Source of the DNA: Methylotenera_A sp040387515
Lineage (GTDB): Bacteria; Pseudomonadota; Gammaproteobacteria; Burkholderiales; Methylophilaceae
NCBI GenBank assembly: GCA_040387515.1
Contig: JAZKDP010000002.1
Span: 1-64,000, forward strand
DNA: 64,000 bases
Direction: 5' to 3'
The notes beneath the pieces are model-generated. The model saw only the letters and a list, made by a program, of their open reading frames with translations. It had not been told where the DNA came from and ran no database searches. The translations under genes were made by a program, and so were the position numbers. Shown piece after piece: positions 53,478 to 62,697 of the stretch (within the stretch, counting starts at the first letter, position 1; each line of letters starts with the position of its first letter).

Positions 53478-54521
53478 ATGCGTTTACTCCTCATTCTGTT
53501 TTTTAGCTTTTTGCTATCAAGTTGCAGCAAACCAGAACCCATTCACAATACGCAAAGCTATGTATTTGGCACCTTGGTCGACATCACGATTTATGATGAG
53601 TCAGAAGAGGACGCAGCAGCATTAGCCAGCGAAATCATTCGCAACTTTCAAGATTTACATAATCGGTTACATGCTTGGCGTCCAAGTGAAATTAGAGCAC
53701 TTAATCACGCCTTTAAAAATGGCAATTTGCCAGTGACAATCAAACCAGATATCGCAGCGATTATTTCTGATGCTACGTCACTTTCTATTCAATCGAAAGG
53801 CGCTTTTAACCCAGCAATTGGTGGATTAATGAATGCGTGGGGGTTCCATAAAGACGACATTAAACCCATCAAAATTGATGAAGATAAAATAAAAAAGCTG
53901 GTCAAAAGCAATCCGCAAATGGTGGACATTGTCATCAAAAATGGCAAAGCTTCCAGCACAAATCCAAGTGTTCGATTAGACTTAGATGGCTATACAAAAG
54001 GTTACGCCTTGGATGCAGCATTAGTATTTTTGCGTGAACACGGCGTTAAAAATGCCTTGGTTAATATCGGCGGCAATATGATTGCCCTTGGCAGGCGAGG
54101 CGATAATCCGTGGCGCGTCAGCATTCAACATCCTCGCAAACCAATCGCCATTGCCACACTTGATTTAGAAAGCGGCTGGGCAATTGCCACCTTAGGCGAT
54201 TACCAGCACTATTTTGAGTTAAATGGTAAACGTTATAGTCATATTATTGATCCTGCATCCGGCTATCCTGCAGAAGGCGTGCAAGCCGTTACCATGCTGG
54301 TAGCACCACAAGCGAATGCTGGTACGCTGGCAGATGTAGCAACCAAACCGATTTTTATCGCAAAGCCAGATGCGCGTGGGCTAGCGGCAAATGAGATGGG
54401 TGTAGAAAATTATTTGGTGATTGAACCCAACGATAAAATTGTCATCAGTTCATCTATGGCTAAACGTGTTACATGGACAGAACCTAACACCGTACAAAGA
54501 GTTATACAAAGTCAACCTTAG
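53478..54521 (+). CDS. apbE: FAD:protein FMN transferase (lipoprotein)
   Basis: A 347-residue ApbE-family flavinyltransferase. The signal ends LLSSC with lipidated Cys16, so it is periplasmic and lipid-anchored. Conserved segments are YVFGTLVDITIYDE, RLDLDGYTKGYALD (metal and FAD site), VNIGGNMIALG and SHIIDPASGYP. It attaches FMN to threonines of proteins such as NqrB/NqrC or RnfG; no such target gene is in the window. It lies 47 bases after gshB and may be co-transcribed. Confidence 0.94.
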   Translation: MRLLLILFFSFLLSSCSKPEPIHNTQSYVFGTLVDITIYDESEEDAAALASEIIRNFQDLHNRLHAWRPSEIRALNHAFKNGNLPVTIKPDIAAIISDATSLSIQSKGAFNPAIGGLMNAWGFHKDDIKPIKIDEDKIKKLVKSNPQMVDIVIKNGKASSTNPSVRLDLDGYTKGYALDAALVFLREHGVKNALVNIGGNMIALGRRGDNPWRVSIQHPRKPIAIATLDLESGWAIATLGDYQHYFELNGKRYSHIIDPASGYPAEGVQAVTMLVAPQANAGTLADVATKPIFIAKPDARGLAANEMGVENYLVIEPNDKIVISSSMAKRVTWTEPNTVQRVIQSQP

Positions 54522-54853
54522 CTCAAAAACTCAAATTTACTGAACATCAAACCTAAGCTGGTTTCAATATGTAAAATCATTGAATAGTAATTGCTTAATG
54601 ACTATTAACGGGTTGAGCTTGCGTGATTCTTGTTCACTATAATTCTTGACATATCAGCAAGACTCAATTCAATTAAGCCAATCAAATAATTGGCATTTAC
54701 GAGCTATAGGTTAAAAATCTTGGTTTTCGACTAATGCTACAGTCAGGAATTATTTTCCACGTTCCTATTTTCAATCTGACCGCTTTGATATTTAAGTTAA
54801 TGAAAGAATTCATACAGCCAAATTTATTCATGAAACTAATTTATTGCGCTTAC
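54522..54853 (+). other. Non-coding gap after apbE with possible small-RNA signals
   Basis: This 332-base stretch has no credible protein gene. It contains TATAAT (54638-54643) with a weak TTGAGC 19 bases upstream, a TTGACA (54646-54651) without a good -10, and a GCCAAT/ATTGGC hairpin (54677-54694). Transcription from the TATAAT would end at the terminator at 54854-54882, giving a transcript of about 230 bases. A small RNA is possible but unproven; the gap may simply be the apbE 3' region. Confidence 0.3.
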
Positions 54854-54882
54854 AAAAAAGCCGTTTAAAAACGGCTTTTTTT
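54854..54882. terminator. Bidirectional terminator between apbE and pilY1
   Basis: AAAAAAGCCGT (54854-54864) pairs with ACGGCTTTTTT (54871-54881) around a 6-base loop. With A-runs before and T-runs after, it would terminate transcription from both apbE (plus) and pilY1 (minus), whose genes converge here. Confidence 0.88.
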
Positions 54883-54909
54883 GATTACTACATTTCGCTA
54901 AAGGACTTA

Positions 54910-57900
54910 TTACTCGTCAATCAATTCACGCCAAATCACACGGTGATTCGTAAACCCGGAAGCACTACCGCCTGTGAACTCTGGCTGTTCTGGAGGAAAT
55001 TGTGGAGTAGGGTTATCAGCGGTTACCACGTTAACAACTGGCTTACCTTTCACATACAATATGTTCATACCCACAATTGGTGCGTTTGTTCTGCTGGCAA
55101 CCACATTGCCAGCCACTGATGCACCATTTTTATAATCTAAGAAATTAAGCCAACCATATCCGCCAGGCGAGCAAACCGTGTTAGATGGCACGGTTGTAGG
55201 CAATAACAACGTACCAAATACTAGTTGAGCTGGCACGTTTTGACGCTCACCACTATCGGGAAAATCAATATACCAACCTCGGCCTGTTGCAAAATTCACT
55301 TGGTTAGCAGGCGTCTGAACTTTTCTAGTCGCTGAAGCCGTATCGTTAACCAATACTTGATTGACCATCGTTGAACTAGCACGCGGATTGTCTAATGTGA
55401 CAAACAAAGTTGAATCATCACTAATGGCATATATTGATTGCTGTTGTGTGTCGGTTAAATCACTAGTACCTAAATATTTACCAGTACCCACATACAATAT
55501 ACGCTTACCATTAATTTCAGCTAATTCTGGACGCACTGTTATTGGTTGTGTATTACCACTTGGATCTTTAAGCACAGCAACCTTAAATGGATTTGTGCCA
55601 GATTGCGCCTCATTAATATCAAAGCGCCAGAGGTTTCCTAATAAATCACCACCATAAACAAATTTGGCTTCATTATTGGTCTCAGCTTCAGTCACATAAG
55701 CATTAATTTTTGCTAAACCGCTTGGTGTAGTTGCGTTACCAGCGCCTGTTGCATATTTAGATATTGTTGCACCTGTAGCTGCATTTAGTACATACAAGAA
55801 ACCTTTACCAGGATTGCTACCACTTATATTGTTGTAACCTGAGGTAATTACGACTACCCAAGTACCATCTGATTTCTTAGTAATAATTGGATTGCCATAC
55901 GTAAAGCCAATGTCGCTATCATCAGTATTATCAAACTCCCATAATAGCTGCGGCGAATTTGGACTAGTAATATCTAGCGCGAAATAACCACCACCACCAC
56001 CATTTAAACCGGCAACTAATATTGTTTTCCAAGTTGCGCTGGTAGGTGAAGTGCAACCTGAAGTACAAATATCATTAACGACAATATCTCCATCAACATA
56101 GTAAGAGTGACTCACACCATTGCCGTAGTTTTTATCGGCAAGCCTCCACATGCTGTCTAACACCATCGTCGGTACATAAGCCCAGCGCTCTTCACCAGTA
56201 ACGGCATTAATGGCATGCAACATACCGTCATTGGCCCCTATATATACAGTACCCGCACGTGTTGCTTGCGTTGTTTTAAATGATCCTAATGTACTAGCTG
56301 GTCCATAACCCGGATCTGCATAATTTGCTTTAGGGTTACCTACATAAACCGGTGTTGAATTCACCAAATCACCTAAAACAGATTCACGGAACCTATAAAG
56401 ACGACTATCGACACTACCATCGACGTTACTAGCACGATCTTCATAACCATTATTACCACGCAAAAAATTAATTAAAGTTGTAGTATTAACCAAGAGGCGC
56501 TGGTCTGCTGTCAGTGTGCTCCACTGACTTAAATTGTTTGCCAGAAAGGCATTATTAAAATTACCTGCTTTACCTGCAGTGGTCAAATTAGCTGCATTAA
56601 AACTACCCAAAGTACCTGATACATTCATAAAAATGTTTCGTGTATCAGCTGTACCGCTCACAAAATTCTGCATCGTACCTGTGCAAGAAGTAGAAATCTC
56701 AACCTTACAATTAGTGCCATCCAATACACCTGGGGCACCACATGTTGCTGCCGTTGCACTTGGTGTCACGCATTGATAAACAGTGCTATTTCCAACTGAT
56801 GCTGCAACAATACTACTTGGTGCAGCACAAGTATCGGCCACTACGTTTTCAACGCACCAAGTTGCATCTTCACTCACTTTACCGGTATCAGTATTTACAG
56901 TTCTTGCCTCCAAATTACCAATCCACTTCACACTGGTATAACTTGCTACATAAGTAAAGTTATCGCCAGAAATAGGGTTAAGTGTACTAGTTGCCGCGGC
57001 AGCACCTGCACCCACTTTAGATTGAATCGAGCTTAATGCATTATCTAACGACTCTGCTAACTGGTTTGGATTTTTTGCGCTGAAATAACTGCCTTGACCA
57101 TTAACAGCAGCATGCCATAAATCATCTACGGCCCTTTGAGAGTCTGCAGCTGGTACTGGCCAATTTATCGTACCTTGTTTTACTTCGTAAAAATCACCTT
57201 CCGTTGCGGTTTTATAATCAGTTGTATATTTTAGAGATGCATCTACACCTAAACCGAGCGTAAATGTAGTCATATGCTGTTGTAAATTGTTGTCTGTTGT
57301 TGTAACAAATACGTTATTTTGACATACATCACCAGTAGTGCCATTTGGCCTTGTACTACCAGTGCAGTTACCCAAAGTAGTCGTACGCAAATCAGTATCA
57401 TAATAATACTTAGCCACATCAGCCAAACTATTCAAACTCGCTGTCGGTCCTTCGTACATTGGCCTAGGTGCATTTGCAAGGACACCATCCATATTACCTA
57501 CAGAACCAGACCCTTCGACATTTTTAACGTCAGAATTGCTGTCTGTATTCCAATACCCATCAGTGGTTAAAATTGCAAAATTTTGTTGACATGAAAACTG
57601 TACAGGATCTGCAGTGAATCCAGATACGGGATTTTTACCCGCATAAATACGACCTACTATACTTAATGCAGACCTTAATGGTGTACCGGTTGTAGGATCG
57701 GTTTTTAACAACTTGTCATACCAACTTGCTTTTTGTGCCGCATTAAATTGTGCTATGGGCAAATAATTGCTACTTTGGTTAGCAATAGTGATAAATCCAA
57801 CACGATAACGTGTATCAATTGTCTTAAACGCACGACTAGTTGATGTTTTCATCAACTGCATGCGAGTACGATAATAACTGTACCAATTAGCAAAGTTAGT

Positions 57901-59787
57901 CATTTCCTCATCATAAGTACATGTAGAGCTAGCACAATCAGATCTACTAGAAGCTTTAGGGTAACTAAGGGTTGTAGGCACAATATCTACACGATTGAAT
58001 GAATTTACAACGGGAGTACCACCAGTGAATTGAGTAATTAAGTGTGGAATAGTGTAGGTCTTAGCCGAAACTCCCTGTACACCACCCGAGACGCTAGAGG
58101 ATGTTCCAAAACTTAAATTTGCGGAATTTGAGGTAACTGATGCAGTTATAGTGATGCTGCCATGTGTCGCTGTTCCTTGATCGACAGCAGTAATGGTGAT
58201 ATCCGCTGTGGTACATGATGCTGAACCTATAGTTCCAGATCCGCAAGTAGCGGTGTAATCGTAAGGCGTTGAAATTGTCGCATTAATATTATTCTTAATA
58301 AGTGTAGCTAATGCTAACTTTGTCAAATTACTTCCACCACTACTTATATTATTTGCCATCGTATTATAAATAATGGTGCCATTCGTAATGATAGTATTCG
58401 TTGGACTTGTATTCACTCGAATGCTTGCTACAGTAATCTCTACATTGCAGTCTGTTGCAGCAGTGCTAGCTGCATTATTACATCTAGTTGTATTAGAACT
58501 AGATGTGCTTTGGGTTTTACCAACTCTTGAAACAGTAATTTCCCCTTCTGCCTGCACGCCATTAATAGCAGCCCTGCTTGTAGTGCTAACTGTCACATTA
58601 ATAGTGCCCATAAATGCGCCAACTGATACTCGACTAATTGTCACTTCATCACCTGACGAAGTTGCCGTAAAGTCATCGCCACTACCTGGTACAAACGTGT
58701 TAATGGCATTTGCAATATTAGTTGCTAATGTGTTGCGTTGATTGTTACTGGTAGTATCAGTAATAGTTAAAGCTGGATTAGGTGTAGTCGGAATAATCCG
58801 GATATTATCTATTGTAATATTGCTGACAGTCATTGCTGATGGTGAAGCGCATGAAGGATTACCCGTACTCCCACAACCGGCCGTATCGGCATTAATTTTA
58901 ATCTTACCTGTAGATTTCGTACCGCTATTGATTCCAGACCATTTTGCAAAAGTATATGGGTTTGTTCCTTCTATATATTTAGCTTGGCAGTTAGTGCGCG
59001 CAGCAGAGTTACACCAGCGTAATGTTGCAGGGTAAGTATAAGCACCTGTTGGTACTGTCGAAACAACACAATTAGTTAAATTTTTATCGGTACAATATTC
59101 CCCTACGGAAACATTGTAGTAGAAAGGATGTGCGCGCAAAATATATGCTCTATTGAACGTATCGTTTGCTTGGTTAAACAAATTATTAGGATATATATAT
59201 TGGGGGCCGTTAATTTTACATACGGTTGGATTGGTTAAATTTGATGTAGTTGCAGAATTGGTATTACACCAGACACGATCTGGATAACCTGTTGAATTAG
59301 CTGCAACTGGAGAGGGCTGAGGTACTAAACTCGTATTACCACTACTTTGTATACCATAAGCATCTATTGGCACAGCTTTCCATCCTGCTGTGTTAGCACT
59401 AGTCATTGATATTTTCTCGGCGCCGTCGGCATTTAAGCCCGGTGAGTAGGTAATCTCTGGATTGTAATAAATAGAGTTAAACTCTTTTGTCATATAAGGC
59501 GGATCGCCATAAGCACAAGCGGCACTAAACTCACCAGAAGCACCTGTAGTTTTACATTTATTAGTGTCATTAACATAATCTGGCATGTAATCCCAGTCCA
59601 TACTGCCAGAGTTATCCAATATGTACATTAGATTTGGCAATACATCCCCAGTAGTTGCGCTCACAAGTGGCGCAGTACCTAGATCGGTTGTTGCTGCGTT
59701 GCTTTGATTTACAAACAGGACCAATAACAGCACGCTAAGCATATGCAAAAATCGATGGTGAGTATTGTTTTTTTTAAGGGATATCAT
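54910..59787 (-). CDS. pilY1: Type IV pilus tip/biogenesis protein PilY1
   Basis: A 1625-residue exported protein, longer than most PilY1. Signal peptide 1-31; a von Willebrand-like domain begins with the metal-site LDNSGSMDWDY (Asp58, Ser60, Ser62) and resumes only after about residue 575 (RVDIVPTTLSYPKA, YRVGFITI, FAILTTDGYWN). Between them is an insertion (about 285-570) of two Ser/Thr/Asn-rich beta modules with three short Cys-to-Cys loops. The C-terminal half is the PilY1 beta-propeller (AGTVYIGANDGMLHAINAV, YGGDLLGNLWRFDIN). The loop before YGGD reads EAETNNEAK, lacking the Asp ligands of the calcium site known in Pseudomonas. PilY1 primes pilus assembly and can act in adhesion and surface sensing. 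It is the last gene of the minor pilin operon; AGGAG precedes its ATG. Confidence 0.95.
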   Translation of the reverse strand: MISLKKNNTHHRFLHMLSVLLLVLFVNQSNAATTDLGTAPLVSATTGDVLPNLMYILDNSGSMDWDYMPDYVNDTNKCKTTGASGEFSAACAYGDPPYMTKEFNSIYYNPEITYSPGLNADGAEKISMTSANTAGWKAVPIDAYGIQSSGNTSLVPQPSPVAANSTGYPDRVWCNTNSATTSNLTNPTVCKINGPQYIYPNNLFNQANDTFNRAYILRAHPFYYNVSVGEYCTDKNLTNCVVSTVPTGAYTYPATLRWCNSAARTNCQAKYIEGTNPYTFAKWSGINSGTKSTGKIKINADTAGCGSTGNPSCASPSAMTVSNITIDNIRIIPTTPNPALTITDTTSNNQRNTLATNIANAINTFVPGSGDDFTATSSGDEVTISRVSVGAFMGTINVTVSTTSRAAINGVQAEGEITVSRVGKTQSTSSSNTTRCNNAASTAATDCNVEITVASIRVNTSPTNTIITNGTIIYNTMANNISSGGSNLTKLALATLIKNNINATISTPYDYTATCGSGTIGSASCTTADITITAVDQGTATHGSITITASVTSNSANLSFGTSSSVSGGVQGVSAKTYTIPHLITQFTGGTPVVNSFNRVDIVPTTLSYPKASSRSDCASSTCTYDEEMTNFANWYSYYRTRMQLMKTSTSRAFKTIDTRYRVGFITIANQSSNYLPIAQFNAAQKASWYDKLLKTDPTTGTPLRSALSIVGRIYAGKNPVSGFTADPVQFSCQQNFAILTTDGYWNTDSNSDVKNVEGSGSVGNMDGVLANAPRPMYEGPTASLNSLADVAKYYYDTDLRTTTLGNCTGSTRPNGTTGDVCQNNVFVTTTDNNLQQHMTTFTLGLGVDASLKYTTDYKTATEGDFYEVKQGTINWPVPAADSQRAVDDLWHAAVNGQGSYFSAKNPNQLAESLDNALSSIQSKVGAGAAAATSTLNPISGDNFTYVASYTSVKWIGNLEARTVNTDTGKVSEDATWCVENVVADTCAAPSSIVAASVGNSTVYQCVTPSATAATCGAPGVLDGTNCKVEISTSCTGTMQNFVSGTADTRNIFMNVSGTLGSFNAANLTTAGKAGNFNNAFLANNLSQWSTLTADQRLLVNTTTLINFLRGNNGYEDRASNVDGSVDSRLYRFRESVLGDLVNSTPVYVGNPKANYADPGYGPASTLGSFKTTQATRAGTVYIGANDGMLHAINAVTGEERWAYVPTMVLDSMWRLADKNYGNGVSHSYYVDGDIVVNDICTSGCTSPTSATWKTILVAGLNGGGGGYFALDITSPNSPQLLWEFDNTDDSDIGFTYGNPIITKKSDGTWVVVITSGYNNISGSNPGKGFLYVLNAATGATISKYATGAGNATTPSGLAKINAYVTEAETNNEAKFVYGGDLLGNLWRFDINEAQSGTNPFKVAVLKDPSGNTQPITVRPELAEINGKRILYVGTGKYLGTSDLTDTQQQSIYAISDDSTLFVTLDNPRASSTMVNQVLVNDTASATRKVQTPANQVNFATGRGWYIDFPDSGERQNVPAQLVFGTLLLPTTVPSNTVCSPGGYGWLNFLDYKNGASVAGNVVASRTNAPIVGMNILYVKGKPVVNVVTADNPTPQFPPEQPEFTGGSASGFTNHRVIWRELIDE

Positions 59788-59822
59788 TTGTGACTCCTAA
59801 ATGAATCGATAAATACATTTGA

Positions 59823-60491
59823 TTAATAAATAAAAGCTTGCAAGTAACTAATCGTGTTCTTGGGACCAGTAACGCGCACAGTGGCACGGTATACTACCGC
59901 ATCTGCACCGCCTTTTTGTCCGCCAAATCCACCACCACCAGCACCGCCGCCTTCGCTTTTTGCACCCATAGAGTTTGCAGCTGAATTCCCCGTGCCTACC
60001 AAACAGTTTTCTTGATCAACAGCGCCAGGATTACGGCACATGCGCTGCAAAATAATATGCGTTTCATTACCGCTATGATCAGCAATGTCTTTAGGCACTA
60101 AAATTGAATTTGCCCATGTGGCTGTAGCATTAAGCGAAGCGCTGTTTTCTAAAAGCACACCATCAAAATTCGCATAGTACCCAGTGGTTGGTGCGTATAG
60201 CACCGCTTCGCCATTCTCATTAATAAATTTATAAGCGCGTGCAATACCCGTTTCTGCTGACATAATCGCTGATTGCTTAAATGCCAAATTACCAGCCACT
60301 AATACACCACTATCTACAGAACGAATCAAAGCAGCAGCAGCCAACGACATTGCAACTAAGGCAATTAGCGCAATAAATAACACCAAACCCTTTTGATGCT
60401 TTAAAAGCGTGCGGTTTTTAACTATCGCTAATTGATTAAAAACAGCTTTATTCATCATAAATAGCGATCTTCCATCGTTTCTAAATTTCAT
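59823..60491 (-). CDS. pilX: Minor pilin PilX
   Basis: A 222-residue pilin-like protein. The prepilin site is KHQKG followed by LVLFIALIALVAMSLAAAAL; position 5 of the mature form is Ile rather than Glu, usual for PilX/GspK-type tip subunits. A glycine-rich insertion (GGGAGGGGFGGQKGG, about 182-196) precedes the last conserved strands (YRATVRVTGPKNTISYLQAF). The first ATG (60491) gives a 34-residue leader; ATG 60458, preceded by GGAAGA, would shorten it. It lies between pilW (13 bases) and pilY1 (35 bases). Confidence 0.9.
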   Translation of the reverse strand: MKFRNDGRSLFMMNKAVFNQLAIVKNRTLLKHQKGLVLFIALIALVAMSLAAAALIRSVDSGVLVAGNLAFKQSAIMSAETGIARAYKFINENGEAVLYAPTTGYYANFDGVLLENSASLNATATWANSILVPKDIADHSGNETHIILQRMCRNPGAVDQENCLVGTGNSAANSMGAKSEGGGAGGGGFGGQKGGADAVVYRATVRVTGPKNTISYLQAFIY

Positions 60492-60504
60492 CTTTATGAC
60501 TTCT

Positions 60505-61737
60505 TTATAGTTGCGGGCTTGCGGCCAACATATTTCTTAATGGCACAATAACTTCATAAACGCGATAGCGATAGTTTGCCCAGTTAGCACCTAATGCACC
60601 CGATAAATTTAAATCAGAACCAAGTACACACAATTTAGCTGGGCCTGTAGCACCACCGGAACAAAGCTGAGTGACCGTTTCTTTTTCTAGCAAGTTATTT
60701 CTAGCTACTACAGCAATACGCACAGCTTTAATACGGTTGCGATCAGTTAAGGTCATTGCTGCGGGTGCAAAGCTGCCTGTAGCATCTTGCCAGCTTGTAA
60801 TGATTTCACTATTAGGTGTCGTGGCTACACCATATTGCGCTTGCAAACTTACAATTTCATTCAATACGGGCTCTTGTGCGTTAGTAGTAGGATTACTTTT
60901 TCGCAGTTGATTCGCATTTACATCAAAAGTTACCGCTCTAATCTGCCCCAAACAAGCAAATTTATCATTTTGTGCCATACCTGCGTTTGATGAGACATTC
61001 ATTCCATTTGTAGCTGACAACGCCGTTACCCTTGTAGCAAAGCAACTAGTGCCTGGCCCATTTCTCGTCACCAGTGCCACATCATTCACCAAGCAACCCA
61101 TATTATTATCTACACCAACGTAATTACTACCAGCTAGAGTGACGATGTCGCTAGACATTGCACCGCGACTGGTAGTACCGTAACGCACAACGATAATGTC
61201 GCTATTAACACCATTGGTAATAGTAACGGGTGTAATAATGTCTCTCATAATACTGGTGGCATTTGGCCTGGTTGAGTTGACATCTGTATCTAGGTTAATG
61301 ACGTCAGATACCAACGCACTATCGCATTTAAGTGCTGAGTAATTCACACCACTGGATACCGTTAGGGTATCTGCCGCAATTTTTGTATTGTAATCTGCTA
61401 ACTTTGCTGCTTGTAAGGCGGCAACCTCAGCAGGAGTTTTACCTTCATAATCTTCGAATTGATAAGTATTAGCTGCTGTTAGCGCTGAGATTACAGGTAA
61501 AGTACCACTAGCCAATGGAATTCCATAACCCGAAAACTGCAACTCACGCTGAATCATATATAAGCCGATATTGCCATTGGTTTGAGCATCAGAAATACCC
61601 GTTGTGCTCCGCTTAGTGCCTTCAAATGCAGAAAAAGTCTGCATAATGACTAATGTAGCAATTAATCCTATTACCAGGCCGACCATCAGTTCGATCAAGC
61701 TAAAACCTTGTTGATTACTTATTTTTTGTGTCGTCAT
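60505..61737 (-). CDS. pilW: Minor pilin PilW
   Basis: A 410-residue large minor pilin. The prepilin leader ends QQG, followed by FSLIELMVGLVIGLIATLVI with Glu5 intact. The C-terminal part is beta-rich with several cysteines. PilW joins PilV, PilX, FimT and PilE in the tip complex that, with PilY1, starts pilus polymerisation. It begins two bases after pilV and ends 13 bases before pilX. Confidence 0.92.
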   Translation of the reverse strand: MTTQKISNQQGFSLIELMVGLVIGLIATLVIMQTFSAFEGTKRSTTGISDAQTNGNIGLYMIQRELQFSGYGIPLASGTLPVISALTAANTYQFEDYEGKTPAEVAALQAAKLADYNTKIAADTLTVSSGVNYSALKCDSALVSDVINLDTDVNSTRPNATSIMRDIITPVTITNGVNSDIIVVRYGTTSRGAMSSDIVTLAGSNYVGVDNNMGCLVNDVALVTRNGPGTSCFATRVTALSATNGMNVSSNAGMAQNDKFACLGQIRAVTFDVNANQLRKSNPTTNAQEPVLNEIVSLQAQYGVATTPNSEIITSWQDATGSFAPAAMTLTDRNRIKAVRIAVVARNNLLEKETVTQLCSGGATGPAKLCVLGSDLNLSGALGANWANYRYRVYEVIVPLRNMLAASPQL

Positions 61738-61739
61738 TA

Positions 61740-62123
61740 CTATCTCGCCGTAAAGATAGAAGTTACGGCTTCGTATGAGTGCTGGGATTCACCTGGCACT
61801 TGCCACGTGACTAAAAATTTAAATCGCCCATCAGAAAGTAATTTGGTGGTTAATATGCCACTGGGTAAATTTGCGACAGGCATCGTATTATTACCGCCTA
61901 AACCATATGGTGTAGACAACATCACCCCTAACTGTTGTTGCACCACATAGGACGCTTCAGCCCTGTAAGTTGCTTCTGCGGTATTTTTCATCATGGCGCC
62001 TTGCAAACCTGAAATTGCGAGGATACCAAATGAGAAAATTAATATCGCAATGAGTGCTTCAAGCAGTACAGCACCCTTTTGTGATTGATATGAAATTGAT
62101 TTAATCGCAAATTTATTTTTCAT
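61740..62123 (-). CDS. pilV: Minor pilin PilV
   Basis: A 127-residue minor pilin: leader ending SQKG, then AVLLEALIAILIFSFGILAI with Glu5. The conserved downstream segment QGAMMKNTAEATYRAEASYV is typical of PilV. The frame opens at TTG 62138, but ATG 62123 gives a normal prepilin leader and is preferred. It sits between fimT (37 bases) and pilW (two bases). Confidence 0.9.
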   Translation of the reverse strand: MKNKFAIKSISYQSQKGAVLLEALIAILIFSFGILAISGLQGAMMKNTAEATYRAEASYVVQQQLGVMLSTPYGLGGNNTMPVANLPSGILTTKLLSDGRFKFLVTWQVPGESQHSYEAVTSIFTAR

Positions 62124-62160
62124 TTGTAAACTCGGCAATTATTTTTCAGTGAATGATTCA

Positions 62161-62697
62161 TTAACATTTGCGTGGGTCTGAGCTGTTAGCATTAGGGTCA
62201 CATAAGCGCACATTGCCACCAGCACCAAGTGTAATGTTTAAATTACGATTAGCTCCAGCAAAACTTACACCAACCCCATTCAGTTGATTTGCGGCAGTTG
62301 ACTTAACACCTAAACCAGTGAAGGTAACATTATTTGCTCCACTGGGATCTGGTGTAATAACCGCCGCTGCAGTACCGCCATCATTATTATTTCGACTTTC
62401 TACTACACCGCCAGATAAATCATTACATGCTCTAGCGGTAGGCGTCACACACTCAACGGTCCATGCAGAATTAGCACCCAACGTAAATTTTACTGGCGTA
62501 TTACGCATTAACGCCTCTGAACGTGCTTTTTGTATTCCATTCAATATCGATTCAGCAGCAGTACGTACTTTGGTATTTTGTATCCAAGCTCGATAGCTGG
62601 GAACAGCAACTGACGCCGTTATACCAATAACAGCAACTGTAATCATTAGCTCTATCAGCGAAAAGCCAGCTTGTTTACGTTGAAGCATGATTAACAT
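62161..62697 (-). CDS. fimT: Minor pilin of the FimT/GspH family
   Basis: A 178-residue pseudopilin: leader KQAG then FSLIELMITVAVIGITASVA with Glu5. The NTKVRTAAESILNGIQKARSE helix and beta-rich C-terminus with paired cysteines match GspH/FimT. FimT proteins of some naturally competent bacteria bind DNA at the pilus; whether this one does is unknown. Its start overlaps the pilE stop by seven bases; ATG 62688 is an alternative. Confidence 0.9.
   Translation of the reverse strand: MLIMLQRKQAGFSLIELMITVAVIGITASVAVPSYRAWIQNTKVRTAAESILNGIQKARSEALMRNTPVKFTLGANSAWTVECVTPTARACNDLSGGVVESRNNNDGGTAAAVITPDPSGANNVTFTGLGVKSTAANQLNGVGVSFAGANRNLNITLGAGGNVRLCDPNANSSDPRKC

Noticed and set aside
58373..59035. 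Two hydrophobic plus-strand reading frames opposite pilY1
   Set aside because: They are complements of the Thr/Asn/Ser-rich PilY1 insertion, which yields Val/Leu-rich shadows; no start signals.
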